Numbered from the stretch's first letter, positions 39,123 through 48,510 are shown. The stretch: DNA of 64,000 bases from DASVRZ01 sp038230215 (GCA_038230215.1 JBBRNR010000002.1:124001-188000), one strand, 5' to 3'. The notes: a model not told the origin generated them from the letters alone. Translations and numbers: made by a program.

Positions 39123-39587
39123 ATGGCTGCCATGAAGGAACTCCTGCTCATGACACACGTTTTGCTGGGCGTGTTCTGCTTGATTACCAGCGTTTGGGTC
39201 TTTGTGGATGTGCTTCAGGCCAGTGAAGCCAATCGGGCACGCATTGGGTGGCTGAGTCGAGCCTGCGCCCTTTCAATGGGGCTGTCGTTCTTGCTGGCCG
39301 GTTACTGGTATGTCGTCCACTACCCTGCGGACAAAGCGCTCATTCTCAAAGGACCGTGGCCTTTTTCGCACAATTTTTTCATGGAGACCAAGGAACATCT
39401 GGTCATCCTGTTGCTGCTGCTGACCATGTATCTACCGATCGCTGCTGCAAATAATCTGGTGAACAATAAAAGCGCACGCCAACTCGTGCTCTGCGTGGCG
39501 GGTTTGGTCGTCCTCCTCTCGCTGGCGATGGAGGGCGAAGGTGCCTTTATCGCGATGGGAGTAAAAGTCGCTCTGCTGGCACACTAA
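39123..39587 (+). CDS. integral membrane protein, function unknown
   Basis: 154 residues with four predicted helices: LLLMTHVLLGVFCLITSVWV, LSRACALSMGLSFLLAGYWY, a segment near HLVILLLLLTMYLPIAAANN and LVLCVAGLVVLLSLAMEGEG. A motif YWYVVHYPADKALILKGPWP sits outside the membrane. GGAG lies 9 bp before the chosen ATG; an ATG three codons later is possible. Resembles small heme-copper/cytochrome-like or DUF2269-type helices only loosely. First of three co-directed envelope genes. Confidence 0.75.
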   Translation: MAAMKELLLMTHVLLGVFCLITSVWVFVDVLQASEANRARIGWLSRACALSMGLSFLLAGYWYVVHYPADKALILKGPWPFSHNFFMETKEHLVILLLLLTMYLPIAAANNLVNNKSARQLVLCVAGLVVLLSLAMEGEGAFIAMGVKVALLAH

Positions 39588-39599
39588 AAGTTTTTTATT

Positions 39600-39920
39600 A
39601 TGGAAAATACCTCCCTCTCGAAGTATTCGGTTTCTTTCGGATTGTCTCTGGCAATCACCAGCGTCGTGAATGGTCTGCTCGTCGTCCTTAAAGAAGAGAT
39701 TCCCGGCGTTATGTCTGGCATGAAGAGTATCACCGGTCATCATTGGATCACTCATAGTCTTTTTGTGATATTGCTCTTCCTCTTATTGGGATTTGGGCTG
39801 GCGCAAACCAGCGGAAATTCGGAAGGCGCCGAAACTGCACAAAGCCCGCGTGGTAAAGTAATGGGCGGCGTGCTGGTGGGCGCACTGATCATCATGGGCT
39901 TTTACTTGATCATCGGTTAA
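39600..39920 (+). CDS. three-helix membrane protein, function unknown
   Basis: 106 residues. Membrane segments SFGLSLAITSVVNGLLVVLK, HSLFVILLFLLLGFGLAQTS and GGVLVGALIIMGFYLIIG. ATG directly after the previous gene (12 bp gap), so it shares the operon. No family recognised. Confidence 0.75.
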   Translation: MENTSLSKYSVSFGLSLAITSVVNGLLVVLKEEIPGVMSGMKSITGHHWITHSLFVILLFLLLGFGLAQTSGNSEGAETAQSPRGKVMGGVLVGALIIMGFYLIIG

Positions 39921-39936
39921 CTATTCCTTTGAAAAA

Positions 39937-40719
39937 GTGAGGCAGACACTCCGCTATTTTTCGCTCGTTTTGATTGTTTACTCACTGGCGGCATCGACGG
40001 CTCATGCAGGGCCGCCTTTTGCGACGGATGATCCGGTGCCTGTGGATTATGGACATTGGGAGTTTTATCTCGCGACTCAAAACGAGAAAAGCAGTGATGG
40101 TCGGGCGGGTGACGCAGCTCAGATGGAGCTGAACTACGGCGTTGTTCCAGATGTGCAGTTGCATGTGATCCTGCCGTTGAGCTATGACGCCCCGAAAGGC
40201 GAGCCATCGCACTACGGTTACGGCGATACAGAAGTTGGCTTCAAGTACAGGTTCATCCACGAGACAGAGTGGATCCCGCAAGTTGCCATTTTTCCGCTTC
40301 TGCAATTAACCACTGGCGATGCTTCCAAAGGGTTGGGGAATGGTGATCCGCAAGTTTATCTCCCGGTCTGGTTTCAAAAAAGCTGGGGTTCGTGGACTGC
40401 TTATGGCGGCGGCGGATACGGCTTCAACTCAGGAGAGGGCCATCAAGATTACAGTTTCATCGGAGGCCTGCTGCAAAAGCAGGTGGCGTCGAATGTTATT
40501 GTCGGAGCCGAAGTGTATCGGGAAACAGCGCCCGATGTCGGGGGGCGGGACAATACGGCGTTCAATGTAGGAACTATCGTGGATCTGAGCGAACAGCATC
40601 ACCTGTTGTTTTCGGTTGGACGCTCGATTGACGGGCCCGTGGAGTTCCAGTGCTATGTCGCGTATCAGTTGACGTTTGATGGCAACTCGCTGCACCTCTG
40701 GGACAAGTCGCGGCATTAA
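39937..40719 (+). CDS. outer-membrane beta-barrel protein, MetA-pathway transporter-like (PF13557)
   Basis: 260 residues, GTG start, signal peptide (FSLVLIVYSLAASTAHAG). Mature protein begins GPPFATDDPVPVDYGHWEFY, followed by ELNYGVVPDVQLHVILPLSY and YGYGDTEVGFKYRFIHE, the typical start of the phenol-degradation MetA-type outer-membrane barrel family; alternating hydrophobic strands run to the end. Probably a channel or barrel of unknown substrate. Third gene of the operon. Confidence 0.75.
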   Translation: MRQTLRYFSLVLIVYSLAASTAHAGPPFATDDPVPVDYGHWEFYLATQNEKSSDGRAGDAAQMELNYGVVPDVQLHVILPLSYDAPKGEPSHYGYGDTEVGFKYRFIHETEWIPQVAIFPLLQLTTGDASKGLGNGDPQVYLPVWFQKSWGSWTAYGGGGYGFNSGEGHQDYSFIGGLLQKQVASNVIVGAEVYRETAPDVGGRDNTAFNVGTIVDLSEQHHLLFSVGRSIDGPVEFQCYVAYQLTFDGNSLHLWDKSRH

Positions 40720-40738
40720 ACACCAAGTCCATATATTT

Positions 40739-40810
40739 CTGTCGCGTAATTGTAACAATACAATTATTTCCCTGTCGCGCCTTGACGCTAATCTGATTGA
40801 CGAATTTAGT
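40739..40810 (+). promoter_or_regulatory. candidate Pho-type promoter of pstS
   Basis: CTGTCGCG occurs twice, 33 bp apart (40739 and 40772), each starting a degenerate match to the CTGTCAT-N4-CTGTCAT Pho box. The second overlaps a TTGACG -35 (40782), with TTTAGT 17 bp further on. The Pho box of this phylum is not known to me; assignment rests on these matches and on pstS being 60 bp downstream. Confidence 0.4.
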
Positions 40811-40847
40811 GTCATCAATTGCAACGCAGTTAATACCATAATCATTA

Positions 40848-41663
40848 ATGAAAACATCCCAAATCATCTTCTCCATCGTTGCCTCCCTCAGCGTCGGCTC
40901 TCTGGCACATGCCGGCAAACTCGTTATCAAGGGCTCCGACACCCTTGGCTCCAAGCTTGTTCCTCAACTCGCCGAAGCCTTTAAGGCCGCCAATCCAGAC
41001 ACCAAGTTTGAGATTGCCGCCGAAGGTTCCACGACCGGTTTTACCGCACTTATCGACGGCACCGCCGACATCGGCATGGCCAGCCGCCTCGCCAAGCCTG
41101 CAGAAATCTCCGCGGCGACTTCCAAGGGAATCAACCTCAATCCGACCGTCGTCGCCCACGATGGTATCACAGTGATCGTCAACTCCAACAGCCCGGTCAA
41201 AAAACTCACCAAGCAGCAGGTCGAACAGATATTTACTGGTGACGTCACCGACTGGAGCGCAGTCGGTGGAGCTGCTGGGAAAATCTCCGTTTACACTCGT
41301 AACACCTCTTCCGGGACCTATTCCGATTGGAAGGAACTGGCGATGAAGAAGCGCGACTACGCTCCGTCCGCCCAGAAGCTGGCGGGCAATGAGCAGATCG
41401 TCTCCGAAGTTGCTAAAAACCCCAACGGCATCGGCTACGTCGGCCTCGCCTACAGCCATGAAGCGGGCATTCACGCCGTCTCTGTGGACGGGGTTGAGCC
41501 GACCGACGCCAATGTCAAAAGCAAGGCATGGGCTTACAGCCGCCCAACCTTCTATTACACCAACGGCACCCCGACTGGTGAAGCAGGCGCGTTTCTGAAT
41601 TTCACCCTCAGTCCGGCCGGACAGGCCATCGTGAAACAAGTCGGCTTCGTCAAGATCAACTAA
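40848..41663 (+). CDS. pstS: phosphate ABC transporter substrate-binding protein PstS
   Basis: Periplasmic phosphate-binding protein. Signal peptide (IIFSIVASLSVGSLAHAG), then VIKGSDTLGSKLVPQLAEAF, EGSTTGFTALIDGTADIGMA and NTSSGTYSDWKELAM, giving the backbone loops that hold phosphate. 271 residues. First gene of pstS-C-A-B; a terminator after it may set a higher pstS level than for the rest of the operon. Confidence 0.93.
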   Translation: MKTSQIIFSIVASLSVGSLAHAGKLVIKGSDTLGSKLVPQLAEAFKAANPDTKFEIAAEGSTTGFTALIDGTADIGMASRLAKPAEISAATSKGINLNPTVVAHDGITVIVNSNSPVKKLTKQQVEQIFTGDVTDWSAVGGAAGKISVYTRNTSSGTYSDWKELAMKKRDYAPSAQKLAGNEQIVSEVAKNPNGIGYVGLAYSHEAGIHAVSVDGVEPTDANVKSKAWAYSRPTFYYTNGTPTGEAGAFLNFTLSPAGQAIVKQVGFVKIN

Positions 41664-41682
41664 GCCTCTACTTTGTTCTGTA

Positions 41683-41718
41683 AAAAAGCTCGCCGGTCAG
41701 ATACCCGGCGAGCTTTTT
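41683..41718 (+). terminator. intrinsic terminator between pstS and pstC
   Basis: Perfect stem GCTCGCCGG/CCGGCGAGC with flanking A- and T-runs and an 8-base loop, about 20 bp after the pstS stop. Leaves PstS more abundant than the membrane complex, as is usual for binding proteins. Confidence 0.9.
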
Positions 41719-41808
41719 CTGCGAAAACGAGACTCATCATTCCGAACAATCTTGCTTTGATTCCGTCATTTTGAGACCAGTGTCCAACTCCGCTGTTCCG
41801 AAACTTCC

Positions 41809-43413
41809 ATGAGCACTCCATCGAGCATTAGATCACCCATGAGTGAAGCGCTGACGAAGCCGCAGGGCTTCCGTTTTCTCGGGCTCGATTTCGATGCAGC
41901 GATCAAATATTTCTTCGGCGGCAACGCCTTCGTTGCCGTGGCGGTCCTCGCGCTGATCACGATTTTTCTCTTCAAAGAGGGATTCGGATTCATCGCGCAA
42001 AATCGGCGTAACCTGCAGGTGTATCGTCAGGCCGGTCTCGAATACGTGGACATCATGCGCGCCCGCATAGATTCCCACACGAAGCTGGGACGCCAGATCA
42101 ACGGGGCCCGGCTAAACCTGTTTAAAGACTTGCAAAAACAGGGCAAATCGCTCGACGAAATCAATGCGCTGCTTGCGCCATTGGATGAGTTTTCTGGAAA
42201 ATTTAGCGACGCCGCCGAGGGTTTGCGGGGGCTGGTTTCCGACTATGGAGACGTGGCGGTGGGCATCAAACAACGTGCCTCCGAGATTCAAGATCGCCTT
42301 GAGGAAAAGGAAATGCTCATCGCCAACGGACGGGCGAACGATGCTGAAAAAGTCGTCGTTCCATTGGTTGATTTCCCCGGAGCGCGCAAGGTCATTCTCG
42401 ACACAGCGCCGCAATACACCGAACTCTGCGGCACGATGCGGACGACTTTGATCGGACTCATCAACATGCCTAATCCGGGTTACGAAATGATTCCATTGGA
42501 AGTCCGCTCCCGTTTCAAATCTGACACGCTGGCCTTCCTCGATTACCTCGACCAGGGCAAGTCTGAGCTGACTGCCTGGAATCCAGACAAACCCGTCGGC
42601 TACTTTGATGGCTTGGTTAGTTTTCTGACGCATCCGGAATGGCTCACCGCGAGTTTCTGGCAGGATTGGTATGGGGTGATCCCTCTCTTTGTCGGCTCGC
42701 TTTTTGTCTCGGTGATCGCACTGCTTCTCGCTGTGCCGCTGGGTGTGAGTGCCGCGATTTACGTGAACCAGATCGCCGGAAATCGGGAGGCGAGTTACAT
42801 CAAACCAGCGATTGAATTCATCGCGGCGTTCCCCTCGGTTGTCCTCGGTTTCTTCGGCGTCGCCATTCTCGGCGAAACCATTCGCGCCATCTCGGGCTGG
42901 CACTGCTTGAGTTGGATTTCATTCTTCCCCATTGCCGAGCGACTTAACGCCACCACGGCTGGCATTCTCCTCGGACTCATGGCAGTTCCGACGATCTTTT
43001 CCCTCGCCGAGGACGCGATCAATAATGTTCCGGTCCACTTCAAGGAAGCGTCCTTCGCCCTGGGTGCCTCGAAGCTGCAAACTCTGGTGAAGATCATCAT
43101 TCCTGCCGCGCTTTCCGGTATCATCGCCGCCGTGCTACTCGGCTTCGGACGTGTCATTGGCGAAACCATGGTCGTCTTACTTTGCGCGGGCAACCGCATC
43201 CAAATTCCCGATTTCACCGAGGGTCTCGGCGCGTTTTTCCAACCCGTCCACACCATGACCGGAATCATCGCGCAGGAAATGGGCGAGGTGCCGTCCGGCT
43301 CGATCCATTATCGGGCCTTGTTCATGGTCGCGATCCTGCTTTTCCTGCTCGCGCTTGGCATCAATTTCCTGGCGCAGAGAATCGTTCGCCGTTTCAAAAT
43401 ATCCATCGGCTAA
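41809..43413 (+). CDS. pstC: phosphate ABC permease PstC with a large N-terminal periplasmic insert
   Basis: Permease subunit for phosphate import. 534 residues, while usual PstC has about 300. After the first helix (GGNAFVAVAVLALITIFLFK) comes about 225 residues of soluble, partly coiled-coil sequence (e.g. LNLFKDLQKQGKSLDEINAL, GIKQRASEIQDRLEEKEMLI), probably in the periplasm, and then the usual helices with the ABC-contacting EAA motif near residues 415-430 (KEASFALGASKLQTLVKIII). The insert also occurs in other bacteria as a long-N-terminus PstC. An ATG 10 codons later is an alternative start. Confidence 0.92.
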   Translation: MSTPSSIRSPMSEALTKPQGFRFLGLDFDAAIKYFFGGNAFVAVAVLALITIFLFKEGFGFIAQNRRNLQVYRQAGLEYVDIMRARIDSHTKLGRQINGARLNLFKDLQKQGKSLDEINALLAPLDEFSGKFSDAAEGLRGLVSDYGDVAVGIKQRASEIQDRLEEKEMLIANGRANDAEKVVVPLVDFPGARKVILDTAPQYTELCGTMRTTLIGLINMPNPGYEMIPLEVRSRFKSDTLAFLDYLDQGKSELTAWNPDKPVGYFDGLVSFLTHPEWLTASFWQDWYGVIPLFVGSLFVSVIALLLAVPLGVSAAIYVNQIAGNREASYIKPAIEFIAAFPSVVLGFFGVAILGETIRAISGWHCLSWISFFPIAERLNATTAGILLGLMAVPTIFSLAEDAINNVPVHFKEASFALGASKLQTLVKIIIPAALSGIIAAVLLGFGRVIGETMVVLLCAGNRIQIPDFTEGLGAFFQPVHTMTGIIAQEMGEVPSGSIHYRALFMVAILLFLLALGINFLAQRIVRRFKISIG

Positions 43414-43418
43414 ACCAT

Positions 43419-44459
43419 ATGAACGCATCGGAAAACATCTTTCAGGAAAAAAGCTCCGCCATCTTTGTGGTCGAGAAAATCATCTTCTGGCTCTTTCGCA
43501 TTGCGACTTACATCGTCCTGATTTTCTCGGCTTACATCCTGCTCACGATCACGTTCAAGGGTATCGGTTCGGTCGTGAAACTTTCGCCGCCATTTATCGA
43601 TGTCCCCTTCTTAACCAAGTCGCCCGAAACGCTCCACATCTTCCAATTCGAGGGCAAACCCATGCAGCTTGGCGACACGGAATACCGCCACTTCGCAGCC
43701 ACTCACACCGTCAACGATCCCAATGAAAGCACCGTCGCGCATTCGGCGGGCGGCATTTTTCCCTGCATCGTCGGCACCGTTTTGCTCGTGGTGGGTTCCA
43801 TGGTGATCGCGCTCGTGCTCGGCGTGTCCTCGGCGATTTACCTCAGCGAATATGGCGGTTCTGGCAGAATCGTGGAGGCTCTCCGACTGGCTATTCTCAA
43901 TCTTGCGGGAGTTCCCTCCATCGTCTTCGGACTCTTCGGGTTCGCCATGTTTGTGATTTATTTCAAATGGAACGTCTCACTCTTGGCTGGCTGGTTCACC
44001 CTGGCCTTCATGGTCATGCCGGTCATCATCACAGCCGCCGAGGAATCGCTTCGGGCCGTGCCGCAGGGTTTCCGCGAAGGTTCGCTCGCACTCGGCGCGA
44101 CGAAATGGCAAACGATCCGCAGCAACGTTTTGCCCTACGCCATGCCCGGCATTTTAACGTCCTCGATTCTCGGCATCGCCCGCGTCGCTGGAGAAACAGC
44201 CCCGATCATGTTCACCGCCGCGTTTGTGAAAACCGACCAGCTCCCGTGGCAGGGGCTGGAGCACGTTCAAGACTTTTTTTTCCGCGGTGTGATGGCCCTG
44301 CCGTATCACATTTACGTAGTTAGCTCGAAGATTCCGCAAAACGAATACACCGAGCGGATGCAATACGGCTCGGCCTTCGTTTTTCTCCTCGTCGTGGCCT
44401 CCATTGCGCTGACTTCGATGATCCTCCGCACCCGGCTGCGGAAAGCTTACAAATGGTAA
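43419..44459 (+). CDS. pstA: phosphate ABC permease PstA
   Basis: Second permease subunit, 346 residues. A first helix (IIFWLFRIATYIVLIFSAYI) is followed by a short periplasmic insert (FLTKSPETLHIFQFEGKPMQ onward) and the remaining helices, with the EAA-type loop EGSLALGATKWQTIRSNVLP. Starts 5 bp after pstC. Frame open upstream inside pstC; ATG giving MNASENIF fits. Confidence 0.93.
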   Translation: MNASENIFQEKSSAIFVVEKIIFWLFRIATYIVLIFSAYILLTITFKGIGSVVKLSPPFIDVPFLTKSPETLHIFQFEGKPMQLGDTEYRHFAATHTVNDPNESTVAHSAGGIFPCIVGTVLLVVGSMVIALVLGVSSAIYLSEYGGSGRIVEALRLAILNLAGVPSIVFGLFGFAMFVIYFKWNVSLLAGWFTLAFMVMPVIITAAEESLRAVPQGFREGSLALGATKWQTIRSNVLPYAMPGILTSSILGIARVAGETAPIMFTAAFVKTDQLPWQGLEHVQDFFFRGVMALPYHIYVVSSKIPQNEYTERMQYGSAFVFLLVVASIALTSMILRTRLRKAYKW

Positions 44460-44477
44460 AAATCCAACCTCGCCACC

Positions 44478-45314
44478 ATGCCAGCCTTGTCTAAAACTAT
44501 GGAAACGACCCGGACCAAATCCTCTGCCACACTTGCACCGATCATGAACGAGCCGCTACCCAACATCATCGAAGTGGACCAGTTGAGCTTTTCTTACGGA
44601 AAAAGCCGCGCTCTGCACGAGATCAGCTTGCAAATTCCAGAGAAAAAAGTCACCGCCTTTATTGGACCTTCCGGCTGTGGCAAATCGACCCTGCTGCGGA
44701 CTTTCAATCGCATGAACGACCTCGTGCCTATCGCCCGTGTGGACAGCGGCGAAATCCGCATTCACGGCGTGAATATTTTTGATCCGAGTGTGAGTGTATT
44801 GGAACTCCGCAAGCGCGTGGGAATGGTCTTCCAGAAGTCGAATCCGTTTCCCAAGTCGATCTACGAAAACATCGTTTACGGCCTGCGACTCCAGGGCAAA
44901 AATAACCGGGCCGAGTTGGATTCGATTGTAGAAAAAAGCCTGAGTGGTGCTGCGCTCTGGGACGAGGTGAAGGACCGGCTCGACTCCAGTGCGCTCGGAC
45001 TTTCGGGCGGCCAGATGCAGCGGCTCTGCATCGCTCGGGCCATCGCCGTGGAACCCGAGATTCTCCTGATGGACGAGCCATGCGCCGCGCTGGATCCGAT
45101 CGCCACGATGAAAGTCGAGGAACTCATCGCCACGCTGCGTCAGAAATACACCATCGTCATCGTCACGCACAACATGCAGCAGGCCAGCCGCTGTTCCGAC
45201 ATCACGGCCTTTTTCTATCTGGGTCGCTTGATCGAGATGAGCCAGACGGAAAAAATCTTCCGCAACCCGGCCCAGAAGCAGACAGAAGATTATATTTCCG
45301 GACGCTTCGGCTGA
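44478..45314 (+). CDS. pstB: phosphate ABC transporter ATP-binding protein PstB
   Basis: 278 residues. Walker A FIGPSGCGKSTLLRTFNRMN, Q-loop VGMVFQKSNPFPKSIYENI, signature LSGGQMQRLCIARAIA (one Q replaced by M), Walker B ILLMDEPCAALDP and H-loop VTHNMQQASRCSD. Typical PstB except for about 20 extra residues at the N-terminus; a later ATG (MNEPLPNIIE) may be the true start. No PhoU follows; the next gene is on the other strand. Confidence 0.93.
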   Translation: MPALSKTMETTRTKSSATLAPIMNEPLPNIIEVDQLSFSYGKSRALHEISLQIPEKKVTAFIGPSGCGKSTLLRTFNRMNDLVPIARVDSGEIRIHGVNIFDPSVSVLELRKRVGMVFQKSNPFPKSIYENIVYGLRLQGKNNRAELDSIVEKSLSGAALWDEVKDRLDSSALGLSGGQMQRLCIARAIAVEPEILLMDEPCAALDPIATMKVEELIATLRQKYTIVIVTHNMQQASRCSDITAFFYLGRLIEMSQTEKIFRNPAQKQTEDYISGRFG

Positions 45315-45355
45315 GGCAAAAGGGATTTAGGCTTGCGGGGGAGGGGAGCCAACGG

Positions 45356-45850
45356 TCACAAAGCCAGTCGTGGTTCGCTGGCTAGAATTTCATCCAAAGG
45401 CATCCAGACTGGATCGTTCATGCTCTGGAACGTGTGCAGATAGACGGTCACATTTTCGTGCGGATACTTGCCGAGTAAGGTTTCAATGGCACTCGCCAGT
45501 TTCTCCTTCGTCGGCGACTCGGGCATCTCCTCAACCGCGCCTTTTCCATCGTGCTCGATCCCGAGCGCATCCAGAAAATCGGTCAGCATGGGTTGCTGTG
45601 AAGTCAGCAACCAGAACTGGAGCAGATTCAACGCAATCTCGTCGCTCACTTTTTGACTCATCGCTGTCTGCATCCAGGCGTGGCGTTCGGCGCGAGGTTT
45701 GCGCTCCAAATAGACCGGGCGCAATTTCCGCTGGTTGCCGAGCGCGACCAAAGTCGCCTTGTAGGCCGGCTTGTCACTGGCGAAAAGCGCGGAGAGCAAT
45801 TGCTCATTCAGTGTAGGGGAAATGCGTTGGTAGATCTCGTGGGCTTTCAT
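45356..45850 (-). CDS. hypothetical helical protein
   Basis: 164 residues, no signal or membrane helix. Mostly helical (HEIYQRISPTLNEQLLSALF, YKATLVALGNQRKLRPVYLE, EIALNLLQFWLLTSQQPMLT), ending in an acidic segment. Family not recognised; the name-like features of DUF-type helical proteins are not specific. ATG giving MKAHEIYQ fixed by upstream frame overlapping the next gene. Downstream of a DUF3857 gene on the same strand. Confidence 0.7.
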   Translation of the reverse strand: MKAHEIYQRISPTLNEQLLSALFASDKPAYKATLVALGNQRKLRPVYLERKPRAERHAWMQTAMSQKVSDEIALNLLQFWLLTSQQPMLTDFLDALGIEHDGKGAVEEMPESPTKEKLASAIETLLGKYPHENVTVYLHTFQSMNDPVWMPLDEILASEPRLAL

Positions 45851-45918
45851 GGGGGTTGGATGGTGTTGAAAAGGGGTTAGTTTGTCCAAAATGACGGTCC
45901 TGCCAAGGAGGAAATGGC

Positions 45919-48510
45919 TCAAAAGCGGAACGTCGCCTTCACGCGCTGCGAGACGAGCAAATAAGGAATCCAAATGATGGCGCCGAAGACGTTTTGCCCC
46001 AAAACTTTGGCAGATTCTCCAAGCGAATTCTTGGCGACAGGGATATTCAAGCAAAACAAATAATCCAGCAGAGCACCTAGGAGACAGCAAATCAGGAAGG
46101 TAATAAGACTCTTGGTGAAGAGGGCTCGTTTTCTAAAAAAACAAATGGCGATAAATACGCTGGTAACCAGTGCGATACCATTGAAGGTGAGCTCAAACAA
46201 CAACCACGGTGCCCATAGCGGATGATAGGCGCCAAGTCCGGGTGTGGTAAGTTGATTCCAAGTTTCCAATTTAATCACTTGGGACACCGTTTGGCACGTC
46301 ACTACCAGGAGATAAATGGGGCGGACACAGACTCCGAACCCGAGAACAATCAGCCATCCGCTGAGACCCTCCAGTGAGTGATGACTCTGGCGATAGTCTA
46401 ACGGCAGGGGCGGCGGTCCCCTGCGTTTCTTCATCCGACCGAGTTTTACTAGCCCCGCAGCCGCGCCAATAAGAATGAAACCGACGCACAGGATGACCGA
46501 CCAGTTCAGCTTTCCGTGATCGGGATTTTTCAGCTTTTCCGCCGTCAGTTGCTCCGGAGTCGAATAGGAAAGCGTGTAACCGAGGCTGTCCTTGATCTGG
46601 TCGATCGCTTTGTTGTAGTCGATCAAATCGGCCACCGGCACACGATCGGTGAGCGTCTCGAAGGAATAATCGACCTCCACATTTCTCCCCTGATGACTCG
46701 GGTGATGGTGATAGCGGAAAAAGGCGTTAGAGACCGTCTCGTCCTTCCCATCCAGCGGCCAGTCTTGAAACATCTCGACGTGAATTTCCTGGGTGAGATT
46801 CACCGGATAACCGATCCCCAACGGATCGTCCCGCTGCGGGCTGACCGTCGTGCCCATGGCCTCGTTGAGGTCATAGGGAAAGAGCGCGACGGCGTATTTC
46901 GACTTCTTTTCGTTCAAGACCCAGATCTTCGGAATGCGATAATGCTCCGTCAGAATGCAGCCTTCCTCGCCCGGCATTTCTGCATAGCCATGTGGTCGCG
47001 TCTGTTGGATTCCGGGGAAACGCTTCGCATAATATTTTAAATAGAGCTTATCCAGCTCGGCCGGGTCGTGTTCTTGATTGTAGCTCCGATTGCGCTCCGC
47101 ATTCAGGCCGCGATACTCGCTCGTTACATCGAGGAACGACTCTGCGCCGATTGTGCCAATGCGATAATTCTCCACGATCTTTGTCTTCGGTAGCGAGGCG
47201 GGTGGAGGAGAAAATTTCGTCAATTCCGTCTCACCCAGACGCAAGATCAGGGCGTAGCCGTAGTCGCCGATGGAAATCTGCGAAAGCGGTCCGCGCTGTT
47301 GCGAGCGCGTGGCATCCAGCCAGTGCACCCCCGACGGCGTCACTACCCGCAGGATGACGTGGTTAAACACTGACGCCGATGGTAGCCGTTTGATGACTTC
47401 CTGTTGCAAATTCGTGCTGACCAGCGCCGGCGAGGCCTCGATGTCCGTCGCGCGCAGGAGCGTGCCGAGGAGTTGCGTCTTGTCCTTGCAATCGCCGAAA
47501 CGTCGCCTCAACACCTCCGACGGATGCGTTGGCTGATGCGACCCGGGTCCGATTTCGATGCCCAGATAGCGCACCTCGTCCTGCACGAAACGCAGTGCCG
47601 CGAGCACGCGTCGATCCTTGTCCGGGATAGTGCGTAGCGTGTCGATCTCTTCCAGCAACTCCGACGAGAGCGGCAGCTTCACCTCGTAAAGGGGCAGTGC
47701 CCAATCCACCACATCGCCCCAGCTCGCGAAATCCGTCACCTGCACCGCGCCCAGCGGATAGTAGCCGGTCGGGAGCGACCCATCCACCTGCCGCGCGGGA
47801 ATCTCGGATTCCTCCCACACCCATTCCGTGCGACCGGTCTTCGTCGTGATCTCGGGATCGATGGTTTTGTTTCGAGTCTGGAAATTCAATTTCCTCGTCG
47901 AGGGATACACCACGCGAACCAGAGCGCGATGCACCGGCGTGCTCCAGTTGGTGGAAAAGAAATCCAGGTAATGACCCTGCAACACCGGGTTCGCGCCTTC
48001 GACCGTGTAGGCAAACTCGATCACGTCGCCCACGCGGATGTCCTCGAGCTGGCATTGCGCGGTGTAAGTGCCGTCGTAGAGAAAATAATCCATTTCATCC
48101 TCGCGCTGGTAGAGCTTGATCCGCGAACGATCCAGCCGGTCCACCACGCGGCCCTTGCGAGTCACGGTGAGGGTGTGAAAGATCAGCTTCTGATACGTGG
48201 GATCGAAGGACACCGAGATCGACGAGCCATTTTGCACCCCGCTCTCCGAATAAATCGAGCGGGCCTCATGATAATAAGACTGCTGCGGCTCCACATTGGA
48301 TTGGTTATCGACCAGCAGATAATCAATCCCGCCTCCTTGCGGCAGCGTTTCCGGGGATTTCGGCGGAATGACCGTTCGCACCCAGGCCCCCGCGGGCGCG
48401 AGGGAAAACGTCACCGCCTCCTCCGCCATGGCGGGTAGAATGCCGCCCAGACAAATCAAAAATAGCAGGCGGAACAGGAGCAGCATGAAGGATCGTGAAA
48501 AAGGGGACAT
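45919..48510 (-). CDS. DUF3857/transglutaminase-like protein fused to DUF2569 membrane domain
   Basis: About 863 residues. Signal peptide (FRLLFLICLGGILPAMAEEA), N-terminal DUF3857 beta domain (residues about 60-250), then transglutaminase-like core with cysteine in RRFGDCKDKTQLLGTLL, histidine in ASVFNHVILRV and aspartate in HWLDATRSQ. A membrane helix (LNWSVILCVGFILIGAAAGL) follows, and the last 170 residues form a DUF2569-type domain with four helices (LEGLSGWLIVLGFGVCVRPI). Transglutaminase-like proteins of this type act in the periplasm on unknown substrates. The start is an ATG preceded by GTG; one codon of uncertainty. Confidence 0.85.
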   Translation of the reverse strand: MSPFSRSFMLLLFRLLFLICLGGILPAMAEEAVTFSLAPAGAWVRTVIPPKSPETLPQGGGIDYLLVDNQSNVEPQQSYYHEARSIYSESGVQNGSSISVSFDPTYQKLIFHTLTVTRKGRVVDRLDRSRIKLYQREDEMDYFLYDGTYTAQCQLEDIRVGDVIEFAYTVEGANPVLQGHYLDFFSTNWSTPVHRALVRVVYPSTRKLNFQTRNKTIDPEITTKTGRTEWVWEESEIPARQVDGSLPTGYYPLGAVQVTDFASWGDVVDWALPLYEVKLPLSSELLEEIDTLRTIPDKDRRVLAALRFVQDEVRYLGIEIGPGSHQPTHPSEVLRRRFGDCKDKTQLLGTLLRATDIEASPALVSTNLQQEVIKRLPSASVFNHVILRVVTPSGVHWLDATRSQQRGPLSQISIGDYGYALILRLGETELTKFSPPPASLPKTKIVENYRIGTIGAESFLDVTSEYRGLNAERNRSYNQEHDPAELDKLYLKYYAKRFPGIQQTRPHGYAEMPGEEGCILTEHYRIPKIWVLNEKKSKYAVALFPYDLNEAMGTTVSPQRDDPLGIGYPVNLTQEIHVEMFQDWPLDGKDETVSNAFFRYHHHPSHQGRNVEVDYSFETLTDRVPVADLIDYNKAIDQIKDSLGYTLSYSTPEQLTAEKLKNPDHGKLNWSVILCVGFILIGAAAGLVKLGRMKKRRGPPPLPLDYRQSHHSLEGLSGWLIVLGFGVCVRPIYLLVVTCQTVSQVIKLETWNQLTTPGLGAYHPLWAPWLLFELTFNGIALVTSVFIAICFFRKRALFTKSLITFLICCLLGALLDYLFCLNIPVAKNSLGESAKVLGQNVFGAIIWIPYLLVSQRVKATFRF

